Positions 1 through 8,856 of a stretch of 64,000 nt of DNA are shown here, in pieces. The stretch covers positions 372,001 to 436,000 of the forward strand of contig NZ_JBDNCH010000004.1 of NCBI RefSeq assembly GCF_039769985.1, given 5' to 3'. How positions within the stretch are numbered: position 1 is the stretch's first letter; every line of letters starts with the position of its first letter. Under the pieces are notes generated by a model. That model saw nothing but the letters and a program-made list of their open reading frames with translations. It was not told the origin of the DNA and ran no database searches. The translations under genes were made by a program, and so were the position numbers. Source of the DNA: Ponticoccus litoralis (GTDB lineage Bacteria; Pseudomonadota; Alphaproteobacteria; Rhodobacterales; Rhodobacteraceae).

Positions 1-147
1 GCCGAGATCGGCGCCTATGGCTCGCGCCTCTGCCTGCTCGAAGGCTTCGCGGGCCATGCCGAGCAATGCAACATCCGCGTGCGCCGCTACGGGGGCGTGG
101 CCCTGCCCTACGGCGGCGCCGCCGCGCCGAAGCAGGCGGCGGAATGA
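1..147 (+). CDS. C-terminal end of a HisD/HpsN-type dehydrogenase (partial)
   Basis: The open frame enters from the left edge and stops at 145-147, leaving 48 residues. The segment LLEGFAGHAEQCNIRVRRYG resembles the conserved C-terminus of the histidinol dehydrogenase family (EG..GHA....IR), where the histidine near the end helps bind the metal. In marine Rhodobacterales this form of the tail is typical of sulfopropanediol 3-dehydrogenase (HpsN) and related non-histidine paralogues. An SDR follows on the same strand, as is common for HpsN-type genes. The family is fairly sure; the substrate cannot be told from this fragment. Confidence 0.6.
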   Translation, partial: AEIGAYGSRLCLLEGFAGHAEQCNIRVRRYGGVALPYGGAAAPKQAAE

Positions 148-377
148 GGTGAGGGGCTGACGGTCCGAGCACTGATCGAGTCGACCCGAAAGGAAAAGGG
201 CAGCGCCGTCCCGAGGGTGGCGCAGCCCGGCCTGCCGCCGGGCGGGACATACCTGCCCAGTCCCGCACGGGGTTCCGAAATCTCGAGCCTCCATCCCGCA
301 ACCGCAACAAGGACGCGCAGTGCACGCGGCCCGGGTGAAGAATGCAGCCGCCCCCACCCACAACCAAGGACGACCCC

Positions 378-1142
378 ATGAAACTGCCCGCCACCCCGGC
401 CTTCACCCTTCACGGCAAACGCGCGCTGGTGACCGGCGCGACCTCTGGCATCGGGCTTGGCGCGGCCACCGCACTGGCCCGGGCGGGCGCCCATGTGGTG
501 GCCGTGGCCCGCCGCCCCGCCCCGCTGGCCGATCTGGCGCAGGCCATGGCCGACGAGGGCCTGTCCTGCGAAACACTGGCGCTGGATATCGGCGACGTCA
601 CGGCCACCCGCGCCGCGTTTGAGGCGATGGAGGCACCGGACATCGTCGTGAACTCTGCCGGACTGGCGCGCCACGGCCCCGCGCTCGACACCACGCCAGA
701 GGATTTCGACGCGGTCATGCATGTGAACCTGCGCGCCGCCTATTTCCTTTCGACCGCCGCCGCCCGGCAGATGATCGCCGCCGGAAAGCGCGGCGCGATC
801 CTGCATGTCAGCAGCCAGATGGGCCATGTCGGCGGCATCGACCGGGGCGTCTACTGCGCCTCGAAACACGCGATTGAAGGCATGGTAAAGGCGATGGCGC
901 TGGAATGGGCCAAGGCGGGCGTGCGGATCAACACCCTGTGCCCCACCTTCATCCGCACCCCACTGGGAGAACAGACGCTGAAGGATCCCGCCCGCCGGGC
1001 CTGGATCGAGGACAAGATCAAACTGGGCCGGGTCGGAGAGATCGAGGACATCATGGGCGCCGTCGTCTACCTGTGCTCGGAGGCTTCGGCGCTGGTGACG
1101 GGCACCTCGCTTCTGGTCGACGGCGGCTGGACCGCCGACTGA
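378..1142 (+). CDS. SDR-family NAD(P)-dependent oxidoreductase
   Basis: Classical short-chain dehydrogenase of 254 residues. The cofactor motif TGATSGIG lies near residues 19-26, the NSAG motif in the middle, the catalytic Ser in the VSSQMG stretch, and YCASK gives Tyr and Lys of the catalytic tetrad. The C-terminus LVDGGWTAD is typical of the 3-oxoacyl-ACP-reductase-like subgroup. The ATG at 378 is preferred over an in-frame ATG at 342 because AAGGACG lies just upstream and the 12 extra residues would be proline-rich and not family-like. It follows the HisD/HpsN-type gene on the same strand, so it may oxidise a product or substrate of that enzyme; this is inference from position only. Confidence 0.85.
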   Translation: MKLPATPAFTLHGKRALVTGATSGIGLGAATALARAGAHVVAVARRPAPLADLAQAMADEGLSCETLALDIGDVTATRAAFEAMEAPDIVVNSAGLARHGPALDTTPEDFDAVMHVNLRAAYFLSTAAARQMIAAGKRGAILHVSSQMGHVGGIDRGVYCASKHAIEGMVKAMALEWAKAGVRINTLCPTFIRTPLGEQTLKDPARRAWIEDKIKLGRVGEIEDIMGAVVYLCSEASALVTGTSLLVDGGWTAD

Positions 1143-1504
1143 GCCCCCGTCCGGGCGCGCCGCGGTTGTCTTCCTTCATGTCCGCGATGCGTTGCAGGCC
1201 GCTGGCAGGTTTGACCGCGCTCCTGCAAAGGCGGCTCTTTGTCCGTCTGAAGCGTTGTACCGGCCTGCGCCCGATGCGACATCGCGCAGCCCAAGGGGCA
1301 ACCGGGCCAGACCAACGCCCCAAACCGCCGCAAACCGGACGGCTCTCTGCCCCTGCCAGCCCCATCCGAACAGGGCTGGCGCTCGGCCTGCTTTGAACCG
1401 GTGGCCGGATGCGCGCCGCCAGCCCGACAGTCCGCCCCCCGCGTGGAAGACCCCCATGGCGCGGCATCACGGGCAGCGCGGGCCCGTGGCCGCGCGGGCG
1501 GTCC
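1143..1504. other. Convergent intergenic region without recognised features
   Basis: This stretch lies between two convergent SDR genes. I see no gene-like open frame with family features on either strand and no clear terminator hairpin with a T tract. Confidence 0.5.
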
Positions 1505-2272
1505 TCAGGCCAGCATCTGGCCGTCGCCGCAGACCGATATGGCCTGTCCCGAGATCGTGCACCCGCGCGGGCTGGTCAGGAACAGGATCTGGTCGGCGAT
1601 TTGCTCGGGCGTCACGTAGTCCTTGATCGAGGTGTAGGAAAAGGCCTCGGCCTCGACCTGCTCGAAGCTCAGGCCCCGGCGCTGCGCCTTGGCCTCCAGC
1701 ACCCGGCGCTGGCGGTCCCCCGCGACGATGCCGGGCAGGATGGCGTTGCAGCGGATGCCGTCGCGGCCCAACTCGATCGACAGCGACTTGGTGAAGCCGA
1801 TGACGCCCCATTTCGCCGCCGCGTAGGGGGTGCGCATGGCAAAACCCAGCCGCCCCGCCAGCGAGGACAGGTTGACGATCGAGGCATTGGCGCTGTCCCG
1901 CAGCGCCGGGACCGCGTGCCGCACGCAGTGGAACTGCGCGGTCAGGCAGATCGCCAGCGTCGAATCCCAGTCCGCCGGGTCCAGTTCCTCGACCGGGGCG
2001 GTCGGACCGGCGATGCCCGCATTGTTCACGAGGATGTCCAGCCCGCCCAGATGCGCCTGCGCCGCCGCCATGAAGCCCGCGATCTGACCGGCGTCACCCA
2101 TGTCGGCGCGCTGGCGAAAGACCTCGGCGGGCAGCGTGTCGAGCGCCTCCTCGTCGATGTCGCAGGTCGCCACGCGGGCACCCTCGGCCAGATAGGCCTC
2201 TACGATGGCGCGGTCGATGCCCTGCGCGCCTGCGGTGACGATGACCCGCGCGCCCTCCAGCTCCAGTTTCAT
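1505..2272 (-). CDS. SDR-family oxidoreductase with an altered cofactor motif
   Basis: Protein of 255 residues with SDR features: NNAG motif, catalytic Ser in NLSSLAG, Tyr-Lys in YAAAKWG, and a GQAISVCGD-type end. The glycine-rich cofactor motif reads TAGAQGID where the family has TGxxxGIG, so the third glycine is Asp. The codon is GAC in the context ATCGACCGCGCC; one G in place of A would restore GIGRA. The same neighbourhood (CGGCCGC) is where other genes in this window carry single-base errors, so the change may be a sequence error. The start codon overlaps the stop of the GntR gene (ATGA), so the two are translationally coupled. Confidence 0.85.
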   Translation of the reverse strand: MKLELEGARVIVTAGAQGIDRAIVEAYLAEGARVATCDIDEEALDTLPAEVFRQRADMGDAGQIAGFMAAAQAHLGGLDILVNNAGIAGPTAPVEELDPADWDSTLAICLTAQFHCVRHAVPALRDSANASIVNLSSLAGRLGFAMRTPYAAAKWGVIGFTKSLSIELGRDGIRCNAILPGIVAGDRQRRVLEAKAQRRGLSFEQVEAEAFSYTSIKDYVTPEQIADQILFLTSPRGCTISGQAISVCGDGQMLA

Positions 2273-3009
2273 GTGATGATCCTCCTCCGGTTGTCGTCCG
2301 TCTCGACGCCGCCATGGGCGCGGATAAGCTCTGATGCGACGCGGATGTCTTCCGCGATGGCCCGGGCCGCGGTGTCGCCGTCGCGGGCGCGCAGCGCCTT
2401 GCAGAGCAGGCGGTGATGGGCGCGGGAATGGTGGCTGCGAGACCGCTCGGCGTCTTCGCTTTCGCTGGCGCCGGTGTCGACGCCGATGTCGAAGTTGATC
2501 ACCGGCCCGGCCTTCAGCCAGAGCACGCCGATGACCTCCATCAGCGCGGGCGACCGCGCCGCGCGGTAGACGGCGAAATGCAGGTCCTTGTTGGCGGCCA
2601 CCGCCGCCGCGCTGCCATAGGCCTGGTCCAGCACCTCTTCGAAGCGCTCGGCCAGCGCGGCGATCTGCGCGACCTCGGCCTTGCCCGCGCGTTCCGCCGC
2701 CAGCCGCGCCGCCTGCCCTTCGTTCAGCATGCGCACCATGGTCAGGTCGGCGAATTCCTCTGCCGTCATCAGGGGCACCATGACCGCGCGCTTGGGCGAA
2801 ACCTGCAGCGCACCGCTGGCGGCAAGGCGACTCACCGCCTCGCGCACGGGCATCATCGAAACCTCCAGCCGTTCCGACAGATCGCGCAGGGACAGCCGGT
2901 CGCGGGGCCTGAGGGCGCCCGACAACAGCATCTCTGACAGCGTGTCAAACACCTGTTCCGAAAGGGTTTGTCGGCGGGCGGGTTCTATGCGGTCAAGCGG
3001 CTGGGTCAT
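2269..3009 (-). CDS. GntR-family transcriptional regulator (FadR/FCD type)
   Basis: Protein of 246 residues with an N-terminal winged helix-turn-helix (SLRDLSERLEVSMMPVREAV, about residues 42-61) and a C-terminal all-helical FCD-type ligand domain. Family knowledge: FCD regulators usually repress a neighbouring catabolic operon and are released by an acid-type metabolite. It is divergent from the ABC operon starting at 3187, and a near-perfect palindrome at 3053-3073 lies in the shared promoter region. It is coupled by ATGA overlap to the SDR downstream. Likely role: control of the SDR and of the ABC/BKACE operon. Confidence 0.88.
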   Translation of the reverse strand: MTQPLDRIEPARRQTLSEQVFDTLSEMLLSGALRPRDRLSLRDLSERLEVSMMPVREAVSRLAASGALQVSPKRAVMVPLMTAEEFADLTMVRMLNEGQAARLAAERAGKAEVAQIAALAERFEEVLDQAYGSAAAVAANKDLHFAVYRAARSPALMEVIGVLWLKAGPVINFDIGVDTGASESEDAERSRSHHSRAHHRLLCKALRARDGDTAARAIAEDIRVASELIRAHGGVETDDNRRRIIT

Positions 3010-3052
3010 GATCTTTCTTAACGTCTGTTGACACCTTCACGGCCAATCTGCA

Positions 3053-3073
3053 ACTGTGATCTCAGATCACAGT
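3053..3073. promoter_or_regulatory. Palindromic operator, probably for the GntR regulator
   Basis: Ten-base arms ACTGTGATCT and AGATCACAGT surround a single C and are perfectly complementary. The site sits 44 bases upstream of the GntR start codon and 114 bases before the ABC operon start. GntR/FadR-type regulators bind short perfect palindromes of this kind. Assignment to this regulator is by position and symmetry. Confidence 0.7.
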
Positions 3074-3088
3074 AGATCGGTCTCTACT
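3071..3088. promoter_or_regulatory. Second inverted repeat in the divergent promoter region
   Basis: AGTAGA at 3071-3076 and TCTACT at 3083-3088 form a six-base inverted repeat with a six-base spacer, overlapping the end of the larger palindrome. It may be an accessory operator half or coincidence; the arms are short. Confidence 0.35.
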
Positions 3089-3186
3089 GCAAGTCCTGAT
3101 CCACCGGCGGAGGAGGAAAGTCAGCCGGAAAGGTCAGGGGACCGGTCGGGTGTGGTTCTCGGGCACATGTTCCAGGGAGGAATACC

Positions 3187-4431
3187 ATGAAAACGACCAT
3201 GACGAACCGCAGGGGATTCCTGCGGGCGGGGGCGGCTGGCCTTGCGCTGGGTGTCGCGGCCCCGGCCTACCTGCGCGCGCAGGGCGCGCCGCTGAAGATC
3301 GGCCACCTGACGCCGACCACCGGCTTCCTCGGGCCGCTTGGCGAATATGCCCAGATGGGCATCAAGCTGGCGGTCGACCACATCAACGCCAATGGCGGCG
3401 CCGGAGGCCGTCAGGTCGAGCTGATCATGGAGGACAGCGTCAACCCGCAGACCGCCTCGACCAAGGCCGAGCGCATGTTCGAGCGCGATCAGGTCGACAT
3501 GATCATCGGCGAGATTTCCTCGGCCTCGTGCCTGACCATCAGCCAGGTCGCGGCGCGCTACGGCAAGGTCTTCGTCAACACCGGCGGCAACTCTGACAGC
3601 CTGCGCGGGCAGGACTGCAACCGCTACATGTTCCACGTCGAGACGCAGAACTCGATGTATGTCAACGCCGAGGGCCAGTACTTCAAGACGCAGGACATGG
3701 TCGAGGGCAAGAACTGGTACATGATGACGGCGGATTATGCCTTCGGGCATGACCTGCTGGCGGCGGCCAAGGCCTTCCTCGATACCAACGGCGGCCAGAT
3801 CGCGGGCGAAGACCTTGTGCCCACCGATGCCACCGACTTCTCGTCCTACATGCTGAAGATCCGCCAGGCCCAGCCGGACGTGGTGGCGCTGAACCTCGCA
3901 GGCACACAGATCACCAACTTCTTCAAGCAATACGGCGAGTTCGGGCTGGACTTCACCCTTGGCGGCTTCGGCTTCGACACCGTGTCGGCCTGGGCTGCGG
4001 GCGCGCAGAACTTCCGCGGGACGTGGCCGAACGTCTGGAACCACCTGGTGCAGAACGACGCCAGCCAGGCCTTCGTGCAGGCCTTCACCGAGGCCTACGG
4101 CAAGCCGCCGGAGAACCAGGCCTGGGGCGACTACAACGCCGGTCTCATCATGGCCAGGGCCGTGGCAGAGGCGGGCGACGCGGGCGGCGATGCCCTTGTC
4201 GACTACCTCGAAAGCGAAGAGGCCCAGTTCGACCTGATGAAGAACCGCAAGGGCTATTTCCGCCCCTCGGATCACCAGCTGATCCAGGAGATCTACGCGA
4301 TCACCGCCCTTCCGGCGGACGAGGTGCAGAACGAATACGACATCTTCACCACATCCGACCCGCTGCCGGGATCCGACGAGCCGCTTGAGACGCTGGCGCA
4401 AAGCGTCACCGGCGGGACCTGTTCCCTCTGA
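3187..4431 (+). CDS. Branched-chain-type ABC transporter substrate-binding protein
   Basis: Periplasmic binding protein of 414 residues in the LivJ/Peripla_BP_6 family. The N-terminus has a twin-arginine signal (NRRGFLRAGAAGLALG, cleavage near AYLRAQG), so it is probably exported by Tat. IGHLTPTTGFLGPLGEYAQM is the usual first lobe start of the family. The ribosome site GGGAGGAA lies seven bases before ATG 3187; an in-frame ATG at 3202 is possible. It is the first gene of an operon with LivH (4503) and the LivM-G-F fusion (5383). Despite the family name, ligands range from amino acids to aromatic and other carboxylates; the downstream dehydrogenase and BKACE suggest a hydroxy- or keto-acid or amine, not leucine. 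Confidence 0.9.
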   Translation: MKTTMTNRRGFLRAGAAGLALGVAAPAYLRAQGAPLKIGHLTPTTGFLGPLGEYAQMGIKLAVDHINANGGAGGRQVELIMEDSVNPQTASTKAERMFERDQVDMIIGEISSASCLTISQVAARYGKVFVNTGGNSDSLRGQDCNRYMFHVETQNSMYVNAEGQYFKTQDMVEGKNWYMMTADYAFGHDLLAAAKAFLDTNGGQIAGEDLVPTDATDFSSYMLKIRQAQPDVVALNLAGTQITNFFKQYGEFGLDFTLGGFGFDTVSAWAAGAQNFRGTWPNVWNHLVQNDASQAFVQAFTEAYGKPPENQAWGDYNAGLIMARAVAEAGDAGGDALVDYLESEEAQFDLMKNRKGYFRPSDHQLIQEIYAITALPADEVQNEYDIFTTSDPLPGSDEPLETLAQSVTGGTCSL

Positions 4432-4437
4432 ACCATC

Positions 4438-4465
4438 CGGGCGGGGCGTTCGCGCGCCCTGCCCG
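4438..4465 (+). other. Intercistronic hairpin after the binding-protein gene
   Basis: CGGGCGGGGCG and CGCCCTGCCCG pair over eleven positions (one G-U in RNA) around a TTCGCG loop, just after the stop codon of the binding protein. There is no T tract. Such hairpins often stabilise the upstream message so that binding protein is made in excess over the membrane parts. Confidence 0.55.
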
Positions 4466-4502
4466 CCTATCCAAGAAACGAAATGGGGGGAGACGCACCG
4501 CC

Positions 4503-5378
4503 ATGCTGGGGCTATTCATCGCGCAGGTTCTGAACGGGTTGCTGGACGGCACCTATTACCTGCTCATCGCGCTGGGACTGTCGCTGATCTTCTCGCTGGG
4601 CGGGATCATCAACCTTGCGCACGGGGCCTTCTTCGCCATCGGCGCCTATCTGGCGATCGTCATCACGCCCTACGTGGGCTTCTTCGGCGCGCTGGTGCTG
4701 GTGCCGCTGATCGTGGCGGGGCTGGGGATGCTGACCGAGCGGACGCTGTTTACCCGCTTCTACCGCATCGACCCGCTCTATTCGCTGCTGCTGACCTTCG
4801 GCCTTGCCATGGTGATCGAGCAGGGGCTGCGCTGGATCTTCGGCGCCTCTCCGCAGAACTACAACATGCCCGACATCCTGCGCGGTCAGGTCTTCATGGG
4901 CGACTTCATCTATTCGCGCTATCGCCTCTTCCTCATCGCCGTGGCGGTGACGGCGGTCGCCGCGCTCTGGGTGCTGCTGAACAAGACCTCTTTCGGGCGG
5001 ATCGTGCGCGCGGGCGTGCAGAACCCCGAGATCGTGGGTTCCCCGGGCATCTCGCTGCGCCCCTACCTTTCGGCCATCGCGGGCATCGCCATCGGCCTTG
5101 CGGGGCTGGCGGGCGTGCTTCTGTCGCCCATTCACACCGTACACCCGGCCATGGGGGCCGAGATCATCGTGCTGGCCTTTGTCGTGGTGGTGATCGGCGG
5201 GCTGGGGTCCTTCTGGGGCGTCATCCTTGCCGCCGTGCTGGTCGGCCTGACCAAGGGCCTCTTCGTGGCGGTGGGCTGGTCGACATGGTCGACCGCCGCC
5301 ATCTTCCTGCTGATGTTCGTGGTCCTGCTGGTGCGCCCGCGCGGGCTGCTGGGCGAACGCATCCTCCGGTTCGAGTGA
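4503..5378 (+). CDS. livH: ABC transporter permease, LivH type
   Basis: Integral membrane protein of 291 residues with about eight hydrophobic segments and the usual LivH start (LNGLLDGTYYLLIALGLSLI) and a GGLGSFWG segment near residue 233. It forms the inner-membrane channel with the LivM domain of the next gene. A GGGGGGAGA ribosome site precedes ATG 4503. The stop lies four bases before the next start, so the two are tightly coupled. Confidence 0.9.
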   Translation: MLGLFIAQVLNGLLDGTYYLLIALGLSLIFSLGGIINLAHGAFFAIGAYLAIVITPYVGFFGALVLVPLIVAGLGMLTERTLFTRFYRIDPLYSLLLTFGLAMVIEQGLRWIFGASPQNYNMPDILRGQVFMGDFIYSRYRLFLIAVAVTAVAALWVLLNKTSFGRIVRAGVQNPEIVGSPGISLRPYLSAIAGIAIGLAGLAGVLLSPIHTVHPAMGAEIIVLAFVVVVIGGLGSFWGVILAAVLVGLTKGLFVAVGWSTWSTAAIFLLMFVVLLVRPRGLLGERILRFE

Positions 5379-5382
5379 CGTC

Positions 5383-7893
5383 ATGATCCGCATCCATCCG
5401 CTTCTGATCGCCGCAGCGGCGCTTGTCGCGCTGCCCTTCGTCATCATCGCCGCGGGCCTGACCTATACCTCGGCCACCGAGGTCGTGGTCTACGGCACGG
5501 CCTGCATGGGCCTGAACATCCTTGCGGGCCGCACAGGGCTGGTCAGCTTCGGCCACGGCGCGTGGTTCGGGCTGGGCGCCTACCTCGCGGGGCTGACCTC
5601 GCTGGCCATGGGCGGCGCCTTCTTTGTCCCACTGCTGGTGGCCGTGATCGCCACCGCCGTGATCGCCACCGGCTTCGGCGCGCTGATCCTGCGCCGCCGG
5701 GGGGTCTATTTCTCGCTGATGACGCTGGCGCTTTCGGCGCTCGGCTTTTCCATCGCCTTCCGCTGGACCGAGGTCACCGGCGGCGAGAACGGCCTTGGCG
5801 GGATCGAGCGCCCGGCCTTCGCGGGCCTCGATTTCAGCATGTCGCAGCCCTACTACTGGCTGGTGGCCCTGATCGCCTTCGCTGTCATGGTCCTGCTCTG
5901 GCGCTTCAACAACTCGCCCCTTGGCACCGTCCTTCTGGCCATCCGCGAGAACGAGCAGCGCGCGCGCTTCCTTGGCTACAAGGTCGACCGTTACAAGCTT
6001 GCGGCCTTCGTCCTGTCCGCCACGATCACGGCGCTGGCGGGGGTGCTGCTGCTTTACAAGAACCGCATGACCTCGGCAGAGCCGATGTCGGTGATCTTCT
6101 CGGGCGAGCTGCTGGCCATGGTCGTCATCGGCGGGATGCGCAGCTACCTTGGCCCGGCGCTCGGCGCGCTGTTCTACATCCTCTTCCGCGAGTATCTGTC
6201 GATCTACACCGACAACTGGCTGTTGTGGTTCGGCCTTGTCTTCATGGGCTTCGTGCTGTTCGCGCGCGAGGGGCTGATCGGCATTCCCGGCCAGATCCGC
6301 CGCTATCTGAACCCACCGGCAGAGACCGGCGCCGCCATGGCGGGCCGCAAGGCCGGGGTGCATCCCCTGCCCGACTTCCTGAAACCCGCGCAGCACAGCG
6401 ACGGCCCCCTGCTCGAGGCCAAGGGCATCTCCAAGGCCTTCGGCGGGCTGAAAGCGGTGAACGCGGTGGACATTTCGGTCCGCGACCGGTCCCTGCACGC
6501 TCTGATCGGCCCGAACGGCGCAGGCAAAACGACTGCCTTCAACCTGATGTCCGGTCTCTACAAACCCGATGCGGGCAGCGTGACCCTGATGGGCCAGCCG
6601 CTGTCGGGCCGCACGCCAGAGGAGATCTCGGCGGCGGGCATCGGGCGCAGCTTCCAGATCACCAACCTGTTCCCCTCGTTGACCGTACAGGAGAACATCC
6701 GGCTCGCGGTGCAGGCGGGCGATGCGCAGCGCATGAACCCGCTGATCCGCGCCCGCACCCTTTCGGAGGTCAACGCCCATACCGCGCAGATCATGGAATA
6801 CGCGGGCCTCTCGGGGATGGAGGACGCCGAGGCTGCCTCGCTCTCTTACGGCGGTCAGCGGCTCTTGGACCTCGGCCTTGCGCTGGGGAACCACCCGCGC
6901 ATCCTGCTGGCGGACGAGCCGCTTGCGGGCCTTTCGGTGGCAGAGCGCGAGCGCATCGGCCACCTGCTCAAGGCGCTCTCGGCGGATATCCCGGTGCTGC
7001 TGGTGGAACACGACATCGACCGCGTCTTTGAACTGGCCGACCACGTCACCGTGATGAACGAGGGCGAGGTGCTGCTGGACGGCACCGTGGCCGACGCGCG
7101 CGGCGACAAGCGCGTGCAAGAGGTCTACATCGGCTCGGGCACCTCTGCGGTGGCGGGAAAGGAGCGCACCAGCGCCGTACAGGACAAGGTGCTGCTGTCG
7201 CTGGACAAGGTCAACGTCAGCTATGGCAAGAGCCACATCATCCACGACGTCAGCTTCGACCTGCGGCAGGGCGAGATCCTCGCGCTTCTGGGCCGCAACG
7301 GCGCAGGCAAATCGACGTTGCTCAAGGCGCTGATCGGCATCGCCCCGGTCAGCAGCGGCGCGATCACGCTGGACGGCACGCCCATTCACGGCCTCAGCTC
7401 GGCGGCCATGGCCCGGGCGGGCATCTCTTACGTGCCGCAGGGGCGCGGCCTTTTCGCGGGCATGTCGGTGCGCGACAACCTCGAACTGGGCCGCATCCGC
7501 CGCCAGACAGGCGCGGGCATCCACTGGGACGAAGAGCGCATCCTGTCCTACTTCCCCCGCCTGAAGGAACGCATCGACACGCCCGCCGACTACCTTTCGG
7601 GCGGCGAGCAGCAGATGGCCGCCGTGGCCCGCGCGCTGTCCGGCGACACCCGCGTGCTGCTGCTGGACGAACCCTTCGAGGGGCTGTCCCCCGCCATCGT
7701 CGAGCAGCTGTTCGAGACCTTCGACCGCTTGCGCGAAGAGGTGTCCATCATCATCGTGGACCACAACCTCGACCTCGCGCTGACGCTGTCGGACCGCACC
7801 GTCGCGCTGGAACGCGGCAGCATCATCCATGACGGGCCATCCGCCGCGCTGGCCCATGACATCGACCTGCGCCGCCAGGTCCTGTGGCTGTAA
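5383..7893 (+). CDS. Fused branched-chain-type ABC permease and two ATPases (LivM-LivG-LivF)
   Basis: One uninterrupted 836-residue reading frame carries three subunits that are normally separate. Residues 1 to about 310 are a LivM-type permease (LNILAGRTGLVSFGHGAWFG; MRSYLGPALGALF). Residues about 342-590 are a LivG ATPase with Walker A GPNGAGKT at 376-383, signature LSYGG at 487 and Walker B LLADEP. Residues about 605-836 are a LivF ATPase with Walker A GRNGAGKST at 637-645, signature LSGGEQ at 738 and LLLDEP. All catalytic motifs are intact. The linkers are short and hydrophilic. With LivH and the binding protein upstream, the operon encodes a complete importer from three genes. Confidence 0.92.
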   Translation: MIRIHPLLIAAAALVALPFVIIAAGLTYTSATEVVVYGTACMGLNILAGRTGLVSFGHGAWFGLGAYLAGLTSLAMGGAFFVPLLVAVIATAVIATGFGALILRRRGVYFSLMTLALSALGFSIAFRWTEVTGGENGLGGIERPAFAGLDFSMSQPYYWLVALIAFAVMVLLWRFNNSPLGTVLLAIRENEQRARFLGYKVDRYKLAAFVLSATITALAGVLLLYKNRMTSAEPMSVIFSGELLAMVVIGGMRSYLGPALGALFYILFREYLSIYTDNWLLWFGLVFMGFVLFAREGLIGIPGQIRRYLNPPAETGAAMAGRKAGVHPLPDFLKPAQHSDGPLLEAKGISKAFGGLKAVNAVDISVRDRSLHALIGPNGAGKTTAFNLMSGLYKPDAGSVTLMGQPLSGRTPEEISAAGIGRSFQITNLFPSLTVQENIRLAVQAGDAQRMNPLIRARTLSEVNAHTAQIMEYAGLSGMEDAEAASLSYGGQRLLDLGLALGNHPRILLADEPLAGLSVAERERIGHLLKALSADIPVLLVEHDIDRVFELADHVTVMNEGEVLLDGTVADARGDKRVQEVYIGSGTSAVAGKERTSAVQDKVLLSLDKVNVSYGKSHIIHDVSFDLRQGEILALLGRNGAGKSTLLKALIGIAPVSSGAITLDGTPIHGLSSAAMARAGISYVPQGRGLFAGMSVRDNLELGRIRRQTGAGIHWDEERILSYFPRLKERIDTPADYLSGGEQQMAAVARALSGDTRVLLLDEPFEGLSPAIVEQLFETFDRLREEVSIIIVDHNLDLALTLSDRTVALERGSIIHDGPSAALAHDIDLRRQVLWL

Positions 7894-7908
7894 CGAAAGG
7901 GCCCTGAC

Positions 7909-8842
7909 ATGACCGAGACAGTCGCCATCATCGGCGCGGGCCTGATCGAGCCGCGCATGGAGCGCGCTTTTCGCCCGCGCCGGGCATTCCGTGCAGGTCT
8001 GGGACGCCGATGCCGCCGTTCTGGACCGCTTCGCCGCGGACATGGCCGTGCTCTGCGACACCCTGCTGGCCGAGGGCCTCTTGCAGGACCGCGACGGGAC
8101 GCTGGCCCGCATCCGCACCTGTCCCACGCTGGAAGAGGCGGTCGCGGGCGTCAGCTTCGTGCAGGAGAACGGGCCCGAGAAGATCGAGGTCAAGACCGAC
8201 CTCTTCGCCCGGCTCGATGCGGCCACCCCGCCCGGGGCCATCATCGCCTCCTCGACCTCCGCCATCGTCGCCTCGCGCTTCACCGAGGGGCTTGAACACC
8301 GGCACCGCTGCCTTGTCGGGCACCCGGTCAACCCGCCGCATCTTGTCCCGGTGGTCGAGCTTTGCCCCGCGCCATGGACCGCGACAGAGACCATGGACCG
8401 CGCCGAAGCGCTCTACCGCGATATCGGGCAGGTGCCGGTGCGCATGACCCGCGAGCGCGACGGCTTTGTCCTGAACCGCCTGCAGGGCGCCCTTCTGGGC
8501 GAGGCGCTGCGGCTTCTGGGCGAGGGCGTCGTCAGCGTCGAGGGGCTGGACGCCACCATCAAGGACGGGCTGGGCCTGCGGTGGGCGCTGATGGGGCCGA
8601 TCGAGACCATCGACCTGAACGCCCCCGGCGGCATCATCGACTACGCCACCCGCTACGGCGGCTTCTACGCGCGTCTGGCAGAGGAACCGGCGGGACCGGA
8701 GGTCTTTTCCGTCGAGAACGCCGAGAAGATCGCCGCGACTTGGACGCAGGACCGCAGCCCCGAGACCATCCGCGCCCGGCAGGACAGGCGCGACGCGCGG
8801 CTGGCCGCCCTGCGTCGCCACCTTGCATCCGAACAATCCTGA
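7909..8842 (+). CDS. 3-hydroxyacid dehydrogenase, lambda-crystallin/L-gulonate 3-dehydrogenase type (one frameshift)
   Basis: The protein starts MTETVAIIGAGLI at 7909, but the frame breaks at about 7949 and continues in the next frame from QVWDADAAV to the stop at 8842. Removing the extra A at 7949 gives GAGLIGRAWSALFARAGHSV, a perfect NAD-binding Rossmann start, and a protein of about 310 residues, normal for the family. The NAD domain (QENGPEKIEVK; SSTSAIV; GHPVNPP) and the C-terminal helical domain (LGLRWALMGPIETIDLN) are complete. Family enzymes oxidise a 3-hydroxy acid (L-gulonate, carnitine or similar) to the 3-keto acid, the substrate class of the BKACE encoded next. The break is probably a sequence error (context CGGCCGC read as CGAGCCGC). 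Confidence 0.82.
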
Positions 8843-8856
8843 AGGAGCCCCAGACC

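Noticed and set aside
5221..8394. Long open frame of over 1000 codons on the minus strand across the ABC operon
   Set aside because: It is antisense to genes with complete family motifs; its product is rich in Arg, His, Gln and Ala with no domain features, as expected from third-position G/C on the coding strand.
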